A stretch of 14,982 nt of DNA from contig JAICTU010000205.1 in NCBI GenBank assembly GCA_025936205.1, positions 1 through 14,982 on the forward strand, in the 5' to 3' direction. Under the pieces are notes generated by a model. It was given only the letters and a program-made list of their open reading frames with translations. It ran no database searches and was not told the origin of the DNA. Of the stretch, positions 7,192-14,522 are shown piece by piece. Positions within the stretch are counted from its first letter, which is position 1. Every line of letters begins with the position of its first letter. A program made the position numbers and the translations under genes. This DNA is from Polyangiaceae bacterium. GTDB lineage: Bacteria; Myxococcota; Polyangia; Polyangiales; Polyangiaceae.

Positions 7192-8919
7192 ATGCCCACC
7201 GACCCCGCAGTCACTGATGCTGCGCTCAGCGCGCGCGTGAGAGCCGCCCAGCGCGGCGAAGAAGCCGCGTTCACCGAGCTGGTGCGCGAGTCCTACCCCG
7301 CGGTGTTGCACCAGGCGCTGCGCCTGCTGCGCGACCCGGCGGAGGCGCAGGATTGCACTCAAGAGGCCTTCGCCGAAGCCTTCACGGCGCTGGGCTCGCT
7401 CGCGGAGCCGCTCGCTTGGCGCGGCTGGCTGCGCAGCATCGTGCGCCACCGCTGCCTGCGGCGACTGCGCCGCCGTGATCTCGAGCTGCTGCCCCTGGTC
7501 CCCGAGGTCGAGCGGCTGCTGCCCGACCTGGCCGGCTCCGAGCGCCGGCGGTTCCTCGAACAATGGGCCCACGCGGGGCGCCTGATCGATACGCTGCCCA
7601 GCGCCGAACGCGAGGTGACGCTGCTCTTCTACGTGAAGCAGTGCTCGCACAACGAAATTGCCAGCTTCCTGGGCTTGCCCCTCAGCACCGTCAACAACCG
7701 CCTACACCAGGCGCGCGAGCGTCTGGTGAGATTTGGAGAAATCATGACGACTGGTTCACTCCGAGACTCCGTCGATCGCGTATCGCGCATCGGCACCATC
7801 CTGCAGATTGCGGGGCCCGTGATCGACGTGCGCTTCGACGCCGAGGCCCCGATCGATCTGTTCGATCCGCTGGCGCTGGCCGGCCCTGACGGCAAGGCGC
7901 AGGAGCGCATGTTGATCGCGCGCCGGCGGGAAGACGACAGCGCCACGTGCCTCGCGCTCGACAGCACGGAGGGGCTCCGCGTCGGCAGCGCGGTGCTCGA
8001 CACCAACCCGCTGGCGACCGGGCTCTCGCCGTTTCGCCTGGGCGTGCCCGCGATTTCCACACACAATGTGGCGACTGCGCTCGAGCGCCTCGCGCCAGAG
8101 CGCAGCGCCCTGCCCTCCTTGTTGGCGACCGGCATCAAGGCGATCGATCTCCTCTGTCCCTTACCCGAGCGCGGGGCCATTGCGCAGATCGGCACGGCCG
8201 GGGTCGGGCGCGTGGTGCTGCTGGATGAGCTGCGCGAGCGGCTGCAGAACGGTAGCGCGAGGCTGACCTGCTTCTGCATGGTCGACAACAGCGAGCCCGA
8301 TCTGTACCGCGGCCGAATGCCGGTGGAGCTGTGCAACGACATACCCGCTTTTCAGCGCTTCTGGGTGCTCGCGCACGGGCCCGCCGAGCCGTCGTACGAG
8401 GGCCTGCGCGACGCCGACGCGCTCCTCTACCACAGCCCGATCCTGGGGTTTCAGCTGCTCTATCCCGCCATCGATCCAGAGCACTCGTGGTCGAAGCAGC
8501 TCACGAACGAGATCGCGGGCGCCGAGCATGTCGAGCTGGCGCGCCGCGCGCGGGAGGCACTCTTGCTGGCGAAGCGCGCCTTCGCTGACTCCGTCGGGCT
8601 GGAGCTGATCGCATGTCGCGCTTTCCCGTCCGCGACCCGCCACTTCGCGGCACTCGCAGAGACCGTGCTGCGAGGAGCCGCCACAGAGCTGGTCCGCGCG
8701 CGCAAGCTGCAGCTGTTCCTGACGCAGCCGTTCGGAGCGGACCACTCCACCGGCTGGGCTGGCGTATCGGTCAGCCTGCGCGACACCCTGGCCGGCGTGC
8801 GTGCCATTCTCGATGGGCGCGCCGACGACATGCCACTCGAGGCATTCGCGTACCGTGGCAACCTGGATGACGTGCGCGCCCACGTGGGCGAACCCCGGCA
8901 ATTCGGGCGCAGAGGGTGA
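7192..8919 (+). CDS. ECF-type sigma factor fused to a degenerate F1-ATPase beta-subunit-like domain
   Basis: This is one uninterrupted frame of 575 residues. Residues about 24-95 are sigma region 2 (DPAEAQDCTQEAFAEAF, then PLAWRGWLRSIVRHRCLRRL). Residues about 130-180 are region 4 (LPSAEREVTLLFYVKQCSHN, then LSTVNNRLHQARERL). From about 200 the sequence follows F1-ATPase beta: GTILQIAGPVIDVRFDAE, LATGIKAIDLLCPLPERG, LLYPAIDPEHSW, RARKLQLFLTQPF and VSLRDTLAGVRAILDG. The P-loop at 334-341 reads GTAGVGRV instead of GGAGVGKT, so the Walker Lys and Thr are lost. The GER-type glutamate is replaced (VDNSEPDLYRG), and no Walker B or DELSEED is recognisable. Tyr424 matches the adenine-stacking Tyr. 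At about 390 residues the domain is shorter than a true beta subunit (about 460-480). ATG 7192 is preferred for its GAGG 9 nt upstream; GTG 7177 would add five residues. I infer a sigma factor controlled by a pseudo-ATPase module; there is no anti-sigma gene beside it. Confidence 0.85.
   Translation: MPTDPAVTDAALSARVRAAQRGEEAAFTELVRESYPAVLHQALRLLRDPAEAQDCTQEAFAEAFTALGSLAEPLAWRGWLRSIVRHRCLRRLRRRDLELLPLVPEVERLLPDLAGSERRRFLEQWAHAGRLIDTLPSAEREVTLLFYVKQCSHNEIASFLGLPLSTVNNRLHQARERLVRFGEIMTTGSLRDSVDRVSRIGTILQIAGPVIDVRFDAEAPIDLFDPLALAGPDGKAQERMLIARRREDDSATCLALDSTEGLRVGSAVLDTNPLATGLSPFRLGVPAISTHNVATALERLAPERSALPSLLATGIKAIDLLCPLPERGAIAQIGTAGVGRVVLLDELRERLQNGSARLTCFCMVDNSEPDLYRGRMPVELCNDIPAFQRFWVLAHGPAEPSYEGLRDADALLYHSPILGFQLLYPAIDPEHSWSKQLTNEIAGAEHVELARRAREALLLAKRAFADSVGLELIACRAFPSATRHFAALAETVLRGAATELVRARKLQLFLTQPFGADHSTGWAGVSVSLRDTLAGVRAILDGRADDMPLEAFAYRGNLDDVRAHVGEPRQFGRRG
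7735..7746 (+). promoter_or_regulatory. Internal ribosome-binding site and ATG at the sigma/F1-beta-like junction
   Basis: GGAG at 7735-7738 lies 5 nt before an in-frame ATG at 7744 (Met185 of the fusion), just after sigma region 4 and about 15 residues before the beta-like domain. It is a better ribosome-binding site than either candidate for the full-length start. Initiation here would give a separate 391-residue F1-beta-like protein. Whether it is used cannot be seen from sequence. Confidence 0.4.
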
Positions 8920-8991
8920 CATGTTGCAGCACGCGCGTTTTCGAGCAGCGGGCTCTTCTGGGGTCGCACAGAGTCGAGCAGGACCGAGCCC

Positions 8992-9456
8992 ATGAAGTTC
9001 GTTGCGGTGCTGTTAGCTCTGGTCGCGGTTGCAGCGGCGCTGCTGTACCCCTCCTCCTGGCTCAAACAGCGCCAGCCGTTCCCGGCGCTGGCCGCCCCGG
9101 CCGGGCAGGGAGGCCGAGGGGCTCCACCTGACGTATCCAAGCCCAGCGCTTGCCCTGCCCCGCTCTATCAGCGCGTGCGCAACATCTCTTCGCTGGACTT
9201 CTACGAGCTGCGAGTCGATGGCATCGATTTCGGGCCGTTGCCGGCAGGAGCCGAGACGCAATACCGGCAGACTACCGACTGTGCGTCTCGAGTCTCGAGC
9301 GTCACTCTGACGAGCAGCCAGGGACCGACGGCCTCGGTTCCGTACGACGTGATCGGCGAAACTCCCCAGGAGGCAGGCTATTACACGCTCGCCTTGAGCC
9401 TGGCGCCCGACAACAGCGTCAGGAGCCAGCTCACGAAGGACGCCGCAGCGAACTGA
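8992..9456 (+). CDS. Small exported or membrane-anchored beta-rich protein, function unknown
   Basis: The 154-residue product starts with a hydrophobic segment (FVAVLLALVAVAAALLY, about residues 3-19) that is either a signal peptide or an anchor. A Pro/Gly/Ala linker follows, then a small beta-rich domain from about residue 54: CPAPLYQRVRNISSLDFYEL, VDGIDFGPLPAGAETQYRQ, and YDVIGETPQEAGYYTLAL. Cys54 and Cys97 could form a disulfide. The pattern of a short strand, a G-x-L-x-x-G-x-x-x-Y turn and a later D-hydrophobic-GETP segment recalls small surface proteins of unknown function, but I cannot name a family. The start is supported by AGGA at 8980-8983, 8 nt upstream. It lies 72 bp after the sigma-fusion gene on the same strand, so it may share its transcript or be a target. 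TCGAGCAG is repeated at 8941-8948 and 8974-8981 in the gap. Confidence 0.72.
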   Translation: MKFVAVLLALVAVAAALLYPSSWLKQRQPFPALAAPAGQGGRGAPPDVSKPSACPAPLYQRVRNISSLDFYELRVDGIDFGPLPAGAETQYRQTTDCASRVSSVTLTSSQGPTASVPYDVIGETPQEAGYYTLALSLAPDNSVRSQLTKDAAAN

Positions 9457-9475
9457 ACAGCCTGCTCCGGCAGAA

Positions 9476-10684
9476 TTACTCGCCGCTCGTTTGCGGCGCG
9501 CCGCGGACGCTGGCTGGCCCGAACGCGATCGGCAGCAGGCCGCACAGGGCGAAGGCCGCGCCCGCGACGCAGACGCCCTGCCAGTGCGCGAGCTGCCAGG
9601 CGAACGACGCCGCGGCCGTGCCCGCGGATCCACCGATGAAGAACAGCACCATGTAGATCGCGTTCAGGCGGTTGCGCAGCTCGGGGGAGAGCCCGAAGAT
9701 CACCGTCTGGTTGGCGAGGTGGCTGGCTTGCATGCCGGCGTCGAGCAAGACGGCGGCGACGGCGAGCGCGACGAGCGAGTTGCCTCCACCGGCCGCCACC
9801 AGGAAGGAGAGCGCCAGGCTGACCAGCCCCACGGCGTTGACGCGCGGCGGTCCCCAGCTTTCGGCGCGGCGCCCCACGATGCCGGCCACGGCGATACCGG
9901 CGATGCCGAGCACGCCGTACAGGCCCGCGGTGCTCGGGCCATGGCCGAGCTCCGCGAGCTGAAACGAGAGCGTCGCCCAGAACACGCTGAAGCTCGCGAA
10001 TCCGAGCGCGCCGATCAGACCGTGCTTGATCAGCAGCGGCTGGCTGCGCAGCACACCGGGTAGTGAGCGCACGATGCGGCCCCAGGCGATCGGCTGCGCG
10101 GGCTGCTGCTGCGGTAAGCGCAGCCGCAAGGTGACGGCCAGCACGCCCATCACCACGGCGGCTCCGGCGAACGTGCCGCGCCAGCCGATCAACGAGGCCA
10201 GGAAACCGCTCGCGGTGCGCGAGAGCAGGATGCCGGTGAGCAGCCCGCTCATCACCGTGCCGATGGCGGCGCCGCGCCGCTCCGAGGGCACCAGCGCCAC
10301 CGCAAAGGGCACGCACATCTGCGGCAGGCAGGAGCAGAAGCCGAGCAGCAGGTTCGCGATCAGGAGCAGGCCGAGGTTCGGCGCCAGCGCCACCAGCAAG
10401 GCGGACACGCTGGTGGCCAACGCCGTCTGCACCATCAGCCCGCGCCGCTCGCGCCCGTCGCCCAGAGGCACGAGCAGCAACATCGCCAGCGCATAGCCCA
10501 GCTGGCAGGCGGTCAGACACGAGCCGATCGCGCTCGCGCTGATCCCGAGCGAGCTCGCCATCAGCGCCGCGAGCGGCTGCGCGTAATAGAGATTGGCGAC
10601 GCCCAGAGCGGCTGCGGCCGCCAGCAGGCCCAGCCCGCGATCGGGCGCGCGAGAGCTCGTCACGGCGCTGTCAGGCCGAAGCAC
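9476..10684 (-). CDS. MFS transporter, 12-TM type
   Basis: The 402-residue product is an inner-membrane transporter with about twelve hydrophobic segments, a normal length for DHA1-like major facilitator proteins. The first membrane helix carries NLYYAQPLAALMA (from Asn31), a signature I associate with a group of poorly characterised bacterial MFS exporters. The loop after helix 2 has the motif A-like VPLGDGRERRG, and GTVMSGLLTGILLSRTASGF lies in the helix 5 region. The start is GTG at 10684, 10 nt after the stop of the hydrolase gene, so the two are probably cotranscribed; an in-frame GTG at 10663 is an alternative. It converges on the small exported-protein gene with only 19 bp between the stops. 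The substrate is unknown; the upstream partner suggests a product or substrate of that hydrolase. Confidence 0.88.
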   Translation of the reverse strand: MLRPDSAVTSSRAPDRGLGLLAAAAALGVANLYYAQPLAALMASSLGISASAIGSCLTACQLGYALAMLLLVPLGDGRERRGLMVQTALATSVSALLVALAPNLGLLLIANLLLGFCSCLPQMCVPFAVALVPSERRGAAIGTVMSGLLTGILLSRTASGFLASLIGWRGTFAGAAVVMGVLAVTLRLRLPQQQPAQPIAWGRIVRSLPGVLRSQPLLIKHGLIGALGFASFSVFWATLSFQLAELGHGPSTAGLYGVLGIAGIAVAGIVGRRAESWGPPRVNAVGLVSLALSFLVAAGGGNSLVALAVAAVLLDAGMQASHLANQTVIFGLSPELRNRLNAIYMVLFFIGGSAGTAAASFAWQLAHWQGVCVAGAAFALCGLLPIAFGPASVRGAPQTSGE

Positions 10685-10694
10685 GTCGCTCGCA

Positions 10695-11825
10695 TCAGGA
10701 CTTCGGCCCCAGGGAAGCGAGCAGCTGGACGATGTGTTGCTTCCACAGGGCTGCGACGGCCAGGGTCTGATGACCGCGGCTGCTGGGCGCCGCCGGCACG
10801 CTCACGAAGCGTGCGTTCTTCACGCGCGGGAGCTCGCGTTCCATCACGCCCAGCTCGGGCGGATTCAGCTCGTCGTCCGCGAAATTGACGGCCAGGACCT
10901 TGGCCTTGATCTTTCCGAGCTGCGGCTGCGGGTCGTAGTCGTACGAAGAGTCATACCAGTACAGGTAGTCGTTCGCGTCCAGCTTGGAGAAGCCGGCGAC
11001 GAGGCTGTCGTACAGCTCATCTGCCTTGGCGCGCGTGGGCGCCTGGTCTTGCAGGCGCATCGCGCTCTCCGTCATGATGTTGAAGATCGGCAGCGCCTGC
11101 GTGAAGTGCGTGGGCTGCTTGGTGTACTTGCCTTCATTCCAGTCGGGGTCGGTCTTGATCGCCTCGATCACCACCCGGCGCCAGAGCATGTTGCGCCCGC
11201 TGAGCTCCACCGGCAGACAGGCGACCGGCATCAGCGCATCCATGGCGTCCGGATAGCGCTCGCCCCACATCCAGGTCTGCATGCCACCCATGGAGGTACC
11301 GAGCACCAGCCGCAGGTGCTTCACCCCCAGGCCCTCCTGCACCAGCCGATACTGCCCGTTGACCACGTCGCCGTAGCCGTAGCGCGGGAACTTCATCCGC
11401 AGCCCGTCGGACGGCTTGCTCGATCCACCTCGGCCCAGGCCGTCGGGCAAGATCAGATAGTACTTGTTCGCGTCCAGCGGCTGCCCGGGCCCGAACAGCT
11501 CGCCCCCCAGCGATGGCGCCAGGAAGCTCTTGCCCGTGCCGGTGGTGCCGTGAAGCAGCAGCACCGCGTTGTCGATCTCGCCCTTCGTATTCCTGTGGGG
11601 CGTGCCCAGCGTCGTGTAATGCAACTTCACTTCGGGCAGCGTTGCGCCGCTCTCGAATTTGAAGCCTTTGATCAGGTAGTCGCCTTCCTTCTGCCCGGGG
11701 TAGCTGGGCGCAGGCGCGGAAGCCGCGGGCGCGGGCTGGCCTGCCGGCGGCGCGGCCCAGCTGGTGGCGAGCGGATACACTGCCCCTGCCAGCGCGAAGG
11801 ACAGAAAGCAAACCCGGCGCTTCAT
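10695..11825 (-). CDS. Exported alpha/beta hydrolase related to homoserine O-acetyltransferase (MetX-like)
   Basis: The 376-residue product has a signal peptide (MKRRVCFLSFALAGAVYPLA, likely cut near SWA at residues 22-24) and a Pro/Ala-rich linker. The alpha/beta hydrolase domain shows the MetX pattern: VLLLHGTTGTGKS at the oxyanion loop, LDANKYYLILPDGLGRGGSS, nucleophile Ser178 in LGTSMGGMQTW, acid Asp317 or Asp318 in NFADDELNPPE, and His352 in SSRGHQTL. True MetX enzymes are cytoplasmic, so the export signal argues for a periplasmic hydrolase or acyltransferase with another substrate. The ATG at 11825 is preferred because AGGGG lies 6 nt upstream and it puts the signal peptide at the N-terminus; an in-frame ATG at 11846 would add seven residues. 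It is followed 10 bp later by an MFS gene. Confidence 0.85.
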   Translation of the reverse strand: MKRRVCFLSFALAGAVYPLATSWAAPPAGQPAPAASAPAPSYPGQKEGDYLIKGFKFESGATLPEVKLHYTTLGTPHRNTKGEIDNAVLLLHGTTGTGKSFLAPSLGGELFGPGQPLDANKYYLILPDGLGRGGSSKPSDGLRMKFPRYGYGDVVNGQYRLVQEGLGVKHLRLVLGTSMGGMQTWMWGERYPDAMDALMPVACLPVELSGRNMLWRRVVIEAIKTDPDWNEGKYTKQPTHFTQALPIFNIMTESAMRLQDQAPTRAKADELYDSLVAGFSKLDANDYLYWYDSSYDYDPQPQLGKIKAKVLAVNFADDELNPPELGVMERELPRVKNARFVSVPAAPSSRGHQTLAVAALWKQHIVQLLASLGPKS

Positions 11826-11979
11826 CGGCAACCCCTGTGCGTACATCGCCCGCGACTATGCCTCGAGGTTCCGCTTCGGCGTAGAGACATTTCTCGGGCG
11901 GGACCGGGGCGCGGCGTTTCGGCCTCGGGAGGCCAGGCTGGACAAGGGGGGGTGGCGTGCCCCAAATTAGCCGTGACCC
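11826..11979. promoter_or_regulatory. Divergent promoter region with a 6-bp palindrome
   Basis: This 154-bp spacer separates the leftward hydrolase/MFS pair from the rightward kinase-like/MFS pair and should hold both promoters. GGCCTC-GG-GAGGCC (11921-11934) is a perfect 6-bp inverted repeat with a 2-bp centre and could be an operator. A run of seven or more G lies about 30 nt before the plus-strand start. I cannot identify -35/-10 boxes on either strand. Confidence 0.35.
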
Positions 11980-13089
11980 ATGGCAGAGACTGCAGCGCCG
12001 ATACCCGAGATTTTGCGCGCCGCCTGGCGCGCGTATGGGGACCGGCGCGATCTGGTGGGGCTCGAGGAGATCAGCGCCAGCGTCTCGACCAATCGCGTGT
12101 ACCGGTTGACGCTGTCGGACCGCAAGGAGTTCGTCGCGAAGGTGTCGGGCTACGGCTCGTTCGTGCACTTTCGGCAGGATCATCGGCGCATCCAGCAATG
12201 GTCGCAGGCGCTGCAGAGCAGCGGCTTCCGCAATTTTCTCGCGCGCGTGGCGGAGCGGGACCATGAGGCCTTCGTGTTCGAGCAAGGCCAGCGCTGGGTG
12301 GCCTTCTATCACAAGGTCGATTTTTACGACTTCTTGCCGGCGCGCCTGTCGGAGCCGGAGATCGTGTCGTTCGGGCGCAATCTGGCCGCATTTCACAAGG
12401 CTTCGCTGCGCGCCGCCGGGCACCTGAACCCCACCTGGAAGAGCGTCGGTTCCGATATCGCGAGCCTGTACGACGCGCTCGGCAGCTCGGACTGGCGGCG
12501 CGAACGGGGGATCCCCGACTCGCAGCAGAGCGTGTTGCAACGGCACTGCGACTCTTTTCTGGAGAACTCCGAGCGCCACGGCTATTTCGAGTGGCCGCGG
12601 CTACCGATCCTGATCGACTGGAACACCGGCAACTTTTCCGTCGGTTACGATGCCACGGGCTTCAAGTTCTACAGTCGTTGGGACTACGACTGGTTCCGGA
12701 TCGAGCCGCGGCTGTTCGACTTCTACTTTGCGAGCCGTGTCGTGCGCGACAGCGGTGACCAGGAGGTGTTCAGTTACACCACCGGGCCGCTGCTCGAGTC
12801 GCGCTTCATCCTGTTCCTGCGCGCCTATCATCAGGTGTACCCGCTGAGCGAAGCCGAGATCCTGTACCTGAAGGAGGCGTACCGCTTCTTCATCCTCAAC
12901 TACGTGGTGCACGTGGGCGAGCACTTCTTCCGGGCCAGCATCTGGAATCGGCTGCTGCAGGAGGCGCTCGACGAGTACTTGCCGAGCATCGCGCGGCTCG
13001 ATCTGCGGCCCCTGGTCGATGCAATCTTGAAGCCGTCTCCCTCGTGGCCTTCCCCGCCCCCGGAAGAAGACGAAGACGGCGTCGAATGA
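11980..13089 (+). CDS. APH/choline-kinase-fold phosphotransferase-like protein
   Basis: The 369-residue product has the outline of the aminoglycoside-phosphotransferase/choline-kinase superfamily. FVAKVSGYG holds the putative ATP-binding Lys54. The catalytic loop is LIDWNTGNF, where Asp213 and Asn218 keep the spacing of HGDxxxxN but the His is Leu211. YSRWDYDWFRIEPRLFDF supplies the metal-binding Asp (probably Asp235) and the typical late D-F. The C-terminal third is aromatic-rich and helical, and the tail is acidic and Pro-rich (PSPSWPSPPPEEDEDGVE). The ATG at 11980 has no strong ribosome-binding site. Its stop overlaps the start of the DHA2 pump gene by 4 bp, so the two are translationally coupled. 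I infer modification of a small molecule that the pump moves, but neither substrate nor activity can be read from the sequence. Confidence 0.72.
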   Translation: MAETAAPIPEILRAAWRAYGDRRDLVGLEEISASVSTNRVYRLTLSDRKEFVAKVSGYGSFVHFRQDHRRIQQWSQALQSSGFRNFLARVAERDHEAFVFEQGQRWVAFYHKVDFYDFLPARLSEPEIVSFGRNLAAFHKASLRAAGHLNPTWKSVGSDIASLYDALGSSDWRRERGIPDSQQSVLQRHCDSFLENSERHGYFEWPRLPILIDWNTGNFSVGYDATGFKFYSRWDYDWFRIEPRLFDFYFASRVVRDSGDQEVFSYTTGPLLESRFILFLRAYHQVYPLSEAEILYLKEAYRFFILNYVVHVGEHFFRASIWNRLLQEALDEYLPSIARLDLRPLVDAILKPSPSWPSPPPEEDEDGVE

Positions 13090-14522
13090 CCGCCACGCAA
13101 GCGGGGCTCGCCGCGGTGCTGCCCGAGCAAAAGCGGCTGGTGCCCTGGCTGGTGGCCGTGGCCTTCTTGATGGAGTCGCTGGACACGACCATTCTGAATA
13201 CCGCTGCGCCGACGGTGGCCGCCGCGCTCGGTGTCGCGCCGCTCAGCATGAAGGCGGTGCTCTCGAGTTACACGCTGAGCCTCGCCATCTTCATCCCCAT
13301 CAGCGGCTGGATGGCGGATCGCTTCGGCACACGCCAGGTCTTTTCCTCGGCGACCGCGCTGTTCACCCTGGGCTCCCTGCTGTGCGGGCTGGCAACGGAG
13401 ATCCACGTGCTGGTCGCCTGCCGTATCCTGCAGGGCATGGGTGGCGCGCTGATGGTGCCGGTCGGGCGCCTGACGATCGTGCGCACCTTCGAGCGCTCGG
13501 AGCTCGTACGCGCGATGAGCTTCGTGGCCATTCCGGCGCTGATCGGCCCCATGCTGGGGCCCGTCGTGGGTGGCTTCATCGTCAGCTTTTTCAACTGGCG
13601 CATGATCTTCTTCGTCAATCTGCCGATCGGCGTGCTCGGGATGCTGCTGGTCTGGCGCTACCTGCCCGCGTACCGGGCCGAGCGGGTCCCACCGCTCGAC
13701 GTGGTCGGGCTGGTGCTGTTTGGCGCCGGCACGGCCTTGCTTTCGTACGTGCTGGAGGTGTTTGGTGAGCATACGTTGGGCACGGCATCCATCCTGGCGC
13801 TGCTCGCGCTCTCCGCCCTGCTGCTCGTGACCTATTTTCTGCACGCGCGCGCCAGCTCACATCCGCTGCTCCAGCTCGGATTGTTCCGGGCTCGTACCTT
13901 CCGCTCCGCGGTGGCCGGCAGCTTCTTGACGCGCCTCGGCGCCGGTGGCCTGCCCTTTCTCTTGCCCCTGCTCTACCAGGTGGGCCTCGACTACAGCCCC
14001 GTGCAGTCCGGTCTGTTGCTGATGCCGCAGTCCGTGGCGGCCCTGGGCATGAAGATGACCATGCCGGTGATCCTGAACCGGCTCGGTTACCGCAAGGTGT
14101 TGGTCTCCAATACGCTGCTGATGGGCTCGGCGATTGCGCTGTTCGCGACGATCGGCCGCCAGACGCCCGTACTGCCGATCCTGCTGCTCTCGGCCAGCTT
14201 CGGCTTTCTGGCGTCGCTCCAGTATACCAGCATGAATACGCTGGCGTACGCCGACGTGAGCGACAGCGACGCAAGCAAGGCGAGCACCATCGCGAGCACC
14301 CTGCAGCAAATGTCGCTGAGCTTCGGCGTCGCCGCCGCCTCGCTCTCGGCCGCGATCTTCATACCGGACCGCGCGCATTCGGATCCGCCGCAGCTCGTGC
14401 ATGGCATTCACTCGGCGCTGCTGGCACTGGGCAGCCTCACGGCCCTGTCGACACTCATTTTCCGAGAGCTGCGGCCGAACGATGGCGCCAGCGTGAGCCG
14501 GCACGCCTCGCTGCACGACTAG
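13086..14522 (+). CDS. MFS efflux pump, DHA2 (EmrB-like, 14-TM) family
   Basis: The 478-residue product has about fourteen hydrophobic segments. Family motifs are clear: LDTTILNTAAP in helix 1 (residues 32-42), motif A GWMADRFGTRQ (74-84), RILQGMGGALMVP (113-125), motif C GPMLGPVVGG (154-163), and NWRMIFFVNLPIG (170-182). These are typical of proton-driven drug or metabolite exporters of the inner membrane. The ATG at 13086 overlaps the upstream stop as ATGA, so it is preferred over the in-frame start at 13044 that would lie inside the phosphotransferase gene. No membrane-fusion (EmrA-like) partner is in the window. The stop overlaps that of a doubtful convergent ORF. Confidence 0.92.
   Translation: MTATQAGLAAVLPEQKRLVPWLVAVAFLMESLDTTILNTAAPTVAAALGVAPLSMKAVLSSYTLSLAIFIPISGWMADRFGTRQVFSSATALFTLGSLLCGLATEIHVLVACRILQGMGGALMVPVGRLTIVRTFERSELVRAMSFVAIPALIGPMLGPVVGGFIVSFFNWRMIFFVNLPIGVLGMLLVWRYLPAYRAERVPPLDVVGLVLFGAGTALLSYVLEVFGEHTLGTASILALLALSALLLVTYFLHARASSHPLLQLGLFRARTFRSAVAGSFLTRLGAGGLPFLLPLLYQVGLDYSPVQSGLLLMPQSVAALGMKMTMPVILNRLGYRKVLVSNTLLMGSAIALFATIGRQTPVLPILLLSASFGFLASLQYTSMNTLAYADVSDSDASKASTIASTLQQMSLSFGVAAASLSAAIFIPDRAHSDPPQLVHGIHSALLALGSLTALSTLIFRELRPNDGASVSRHASLHD

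Noticed and set aside
7744..8919. Treating the F1-beta-like part as a genuine ATP synthase beta subunit gene (atpD)
   Set aside because: The P-loop Lys/Thr, the catalytic Glu region and Walker B are lost, the domain is short, it is fused to a sigma factor, and no other ATP synthase genes are nearby.
9457..9475. Small CTGC-TCCG-GCAG hairpin between two convergent genes
   Set aside because: The stem is only 4 bp and there is no T-run on either strand, so I do not call a terminator.
11526..11549. Walker A-like GTTGTGKS in the hydrolase (residues 93-100)
   Set aside because: It follows the His of the HG oxyanion motif of an alpha/beta hydrolase and lies in that fold's conserved loop; the match to a P-loop is coincidental.
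10593..12266. Long plus-strand open frame (557 codons) across the hydrolase gene
   Set aside because: It is antisense to the well-supported MetX-like hydrolase and to the start of the MFS gene. Its composition is rich in His, Gln, Arg and Leu with no motif, as expected of a high-GC shadow frame.
11134..12579. Long minus-strand open frame (481 codons) across the hydrolase start and the phosphotransferase gene
   Set aside because: It overlaps two real genes in another frame or strand, is rich in Arg, Ala and Gly, and contains out-of-frame echoes of the hydrolase.
12900..13844. Minus-strand frame of 314 codons opposite the phosphotransferase and DHA2 pump genes
   Set aside because: It is very rich in Gln, His and Arg and antisense to the pump's conserved motifs.
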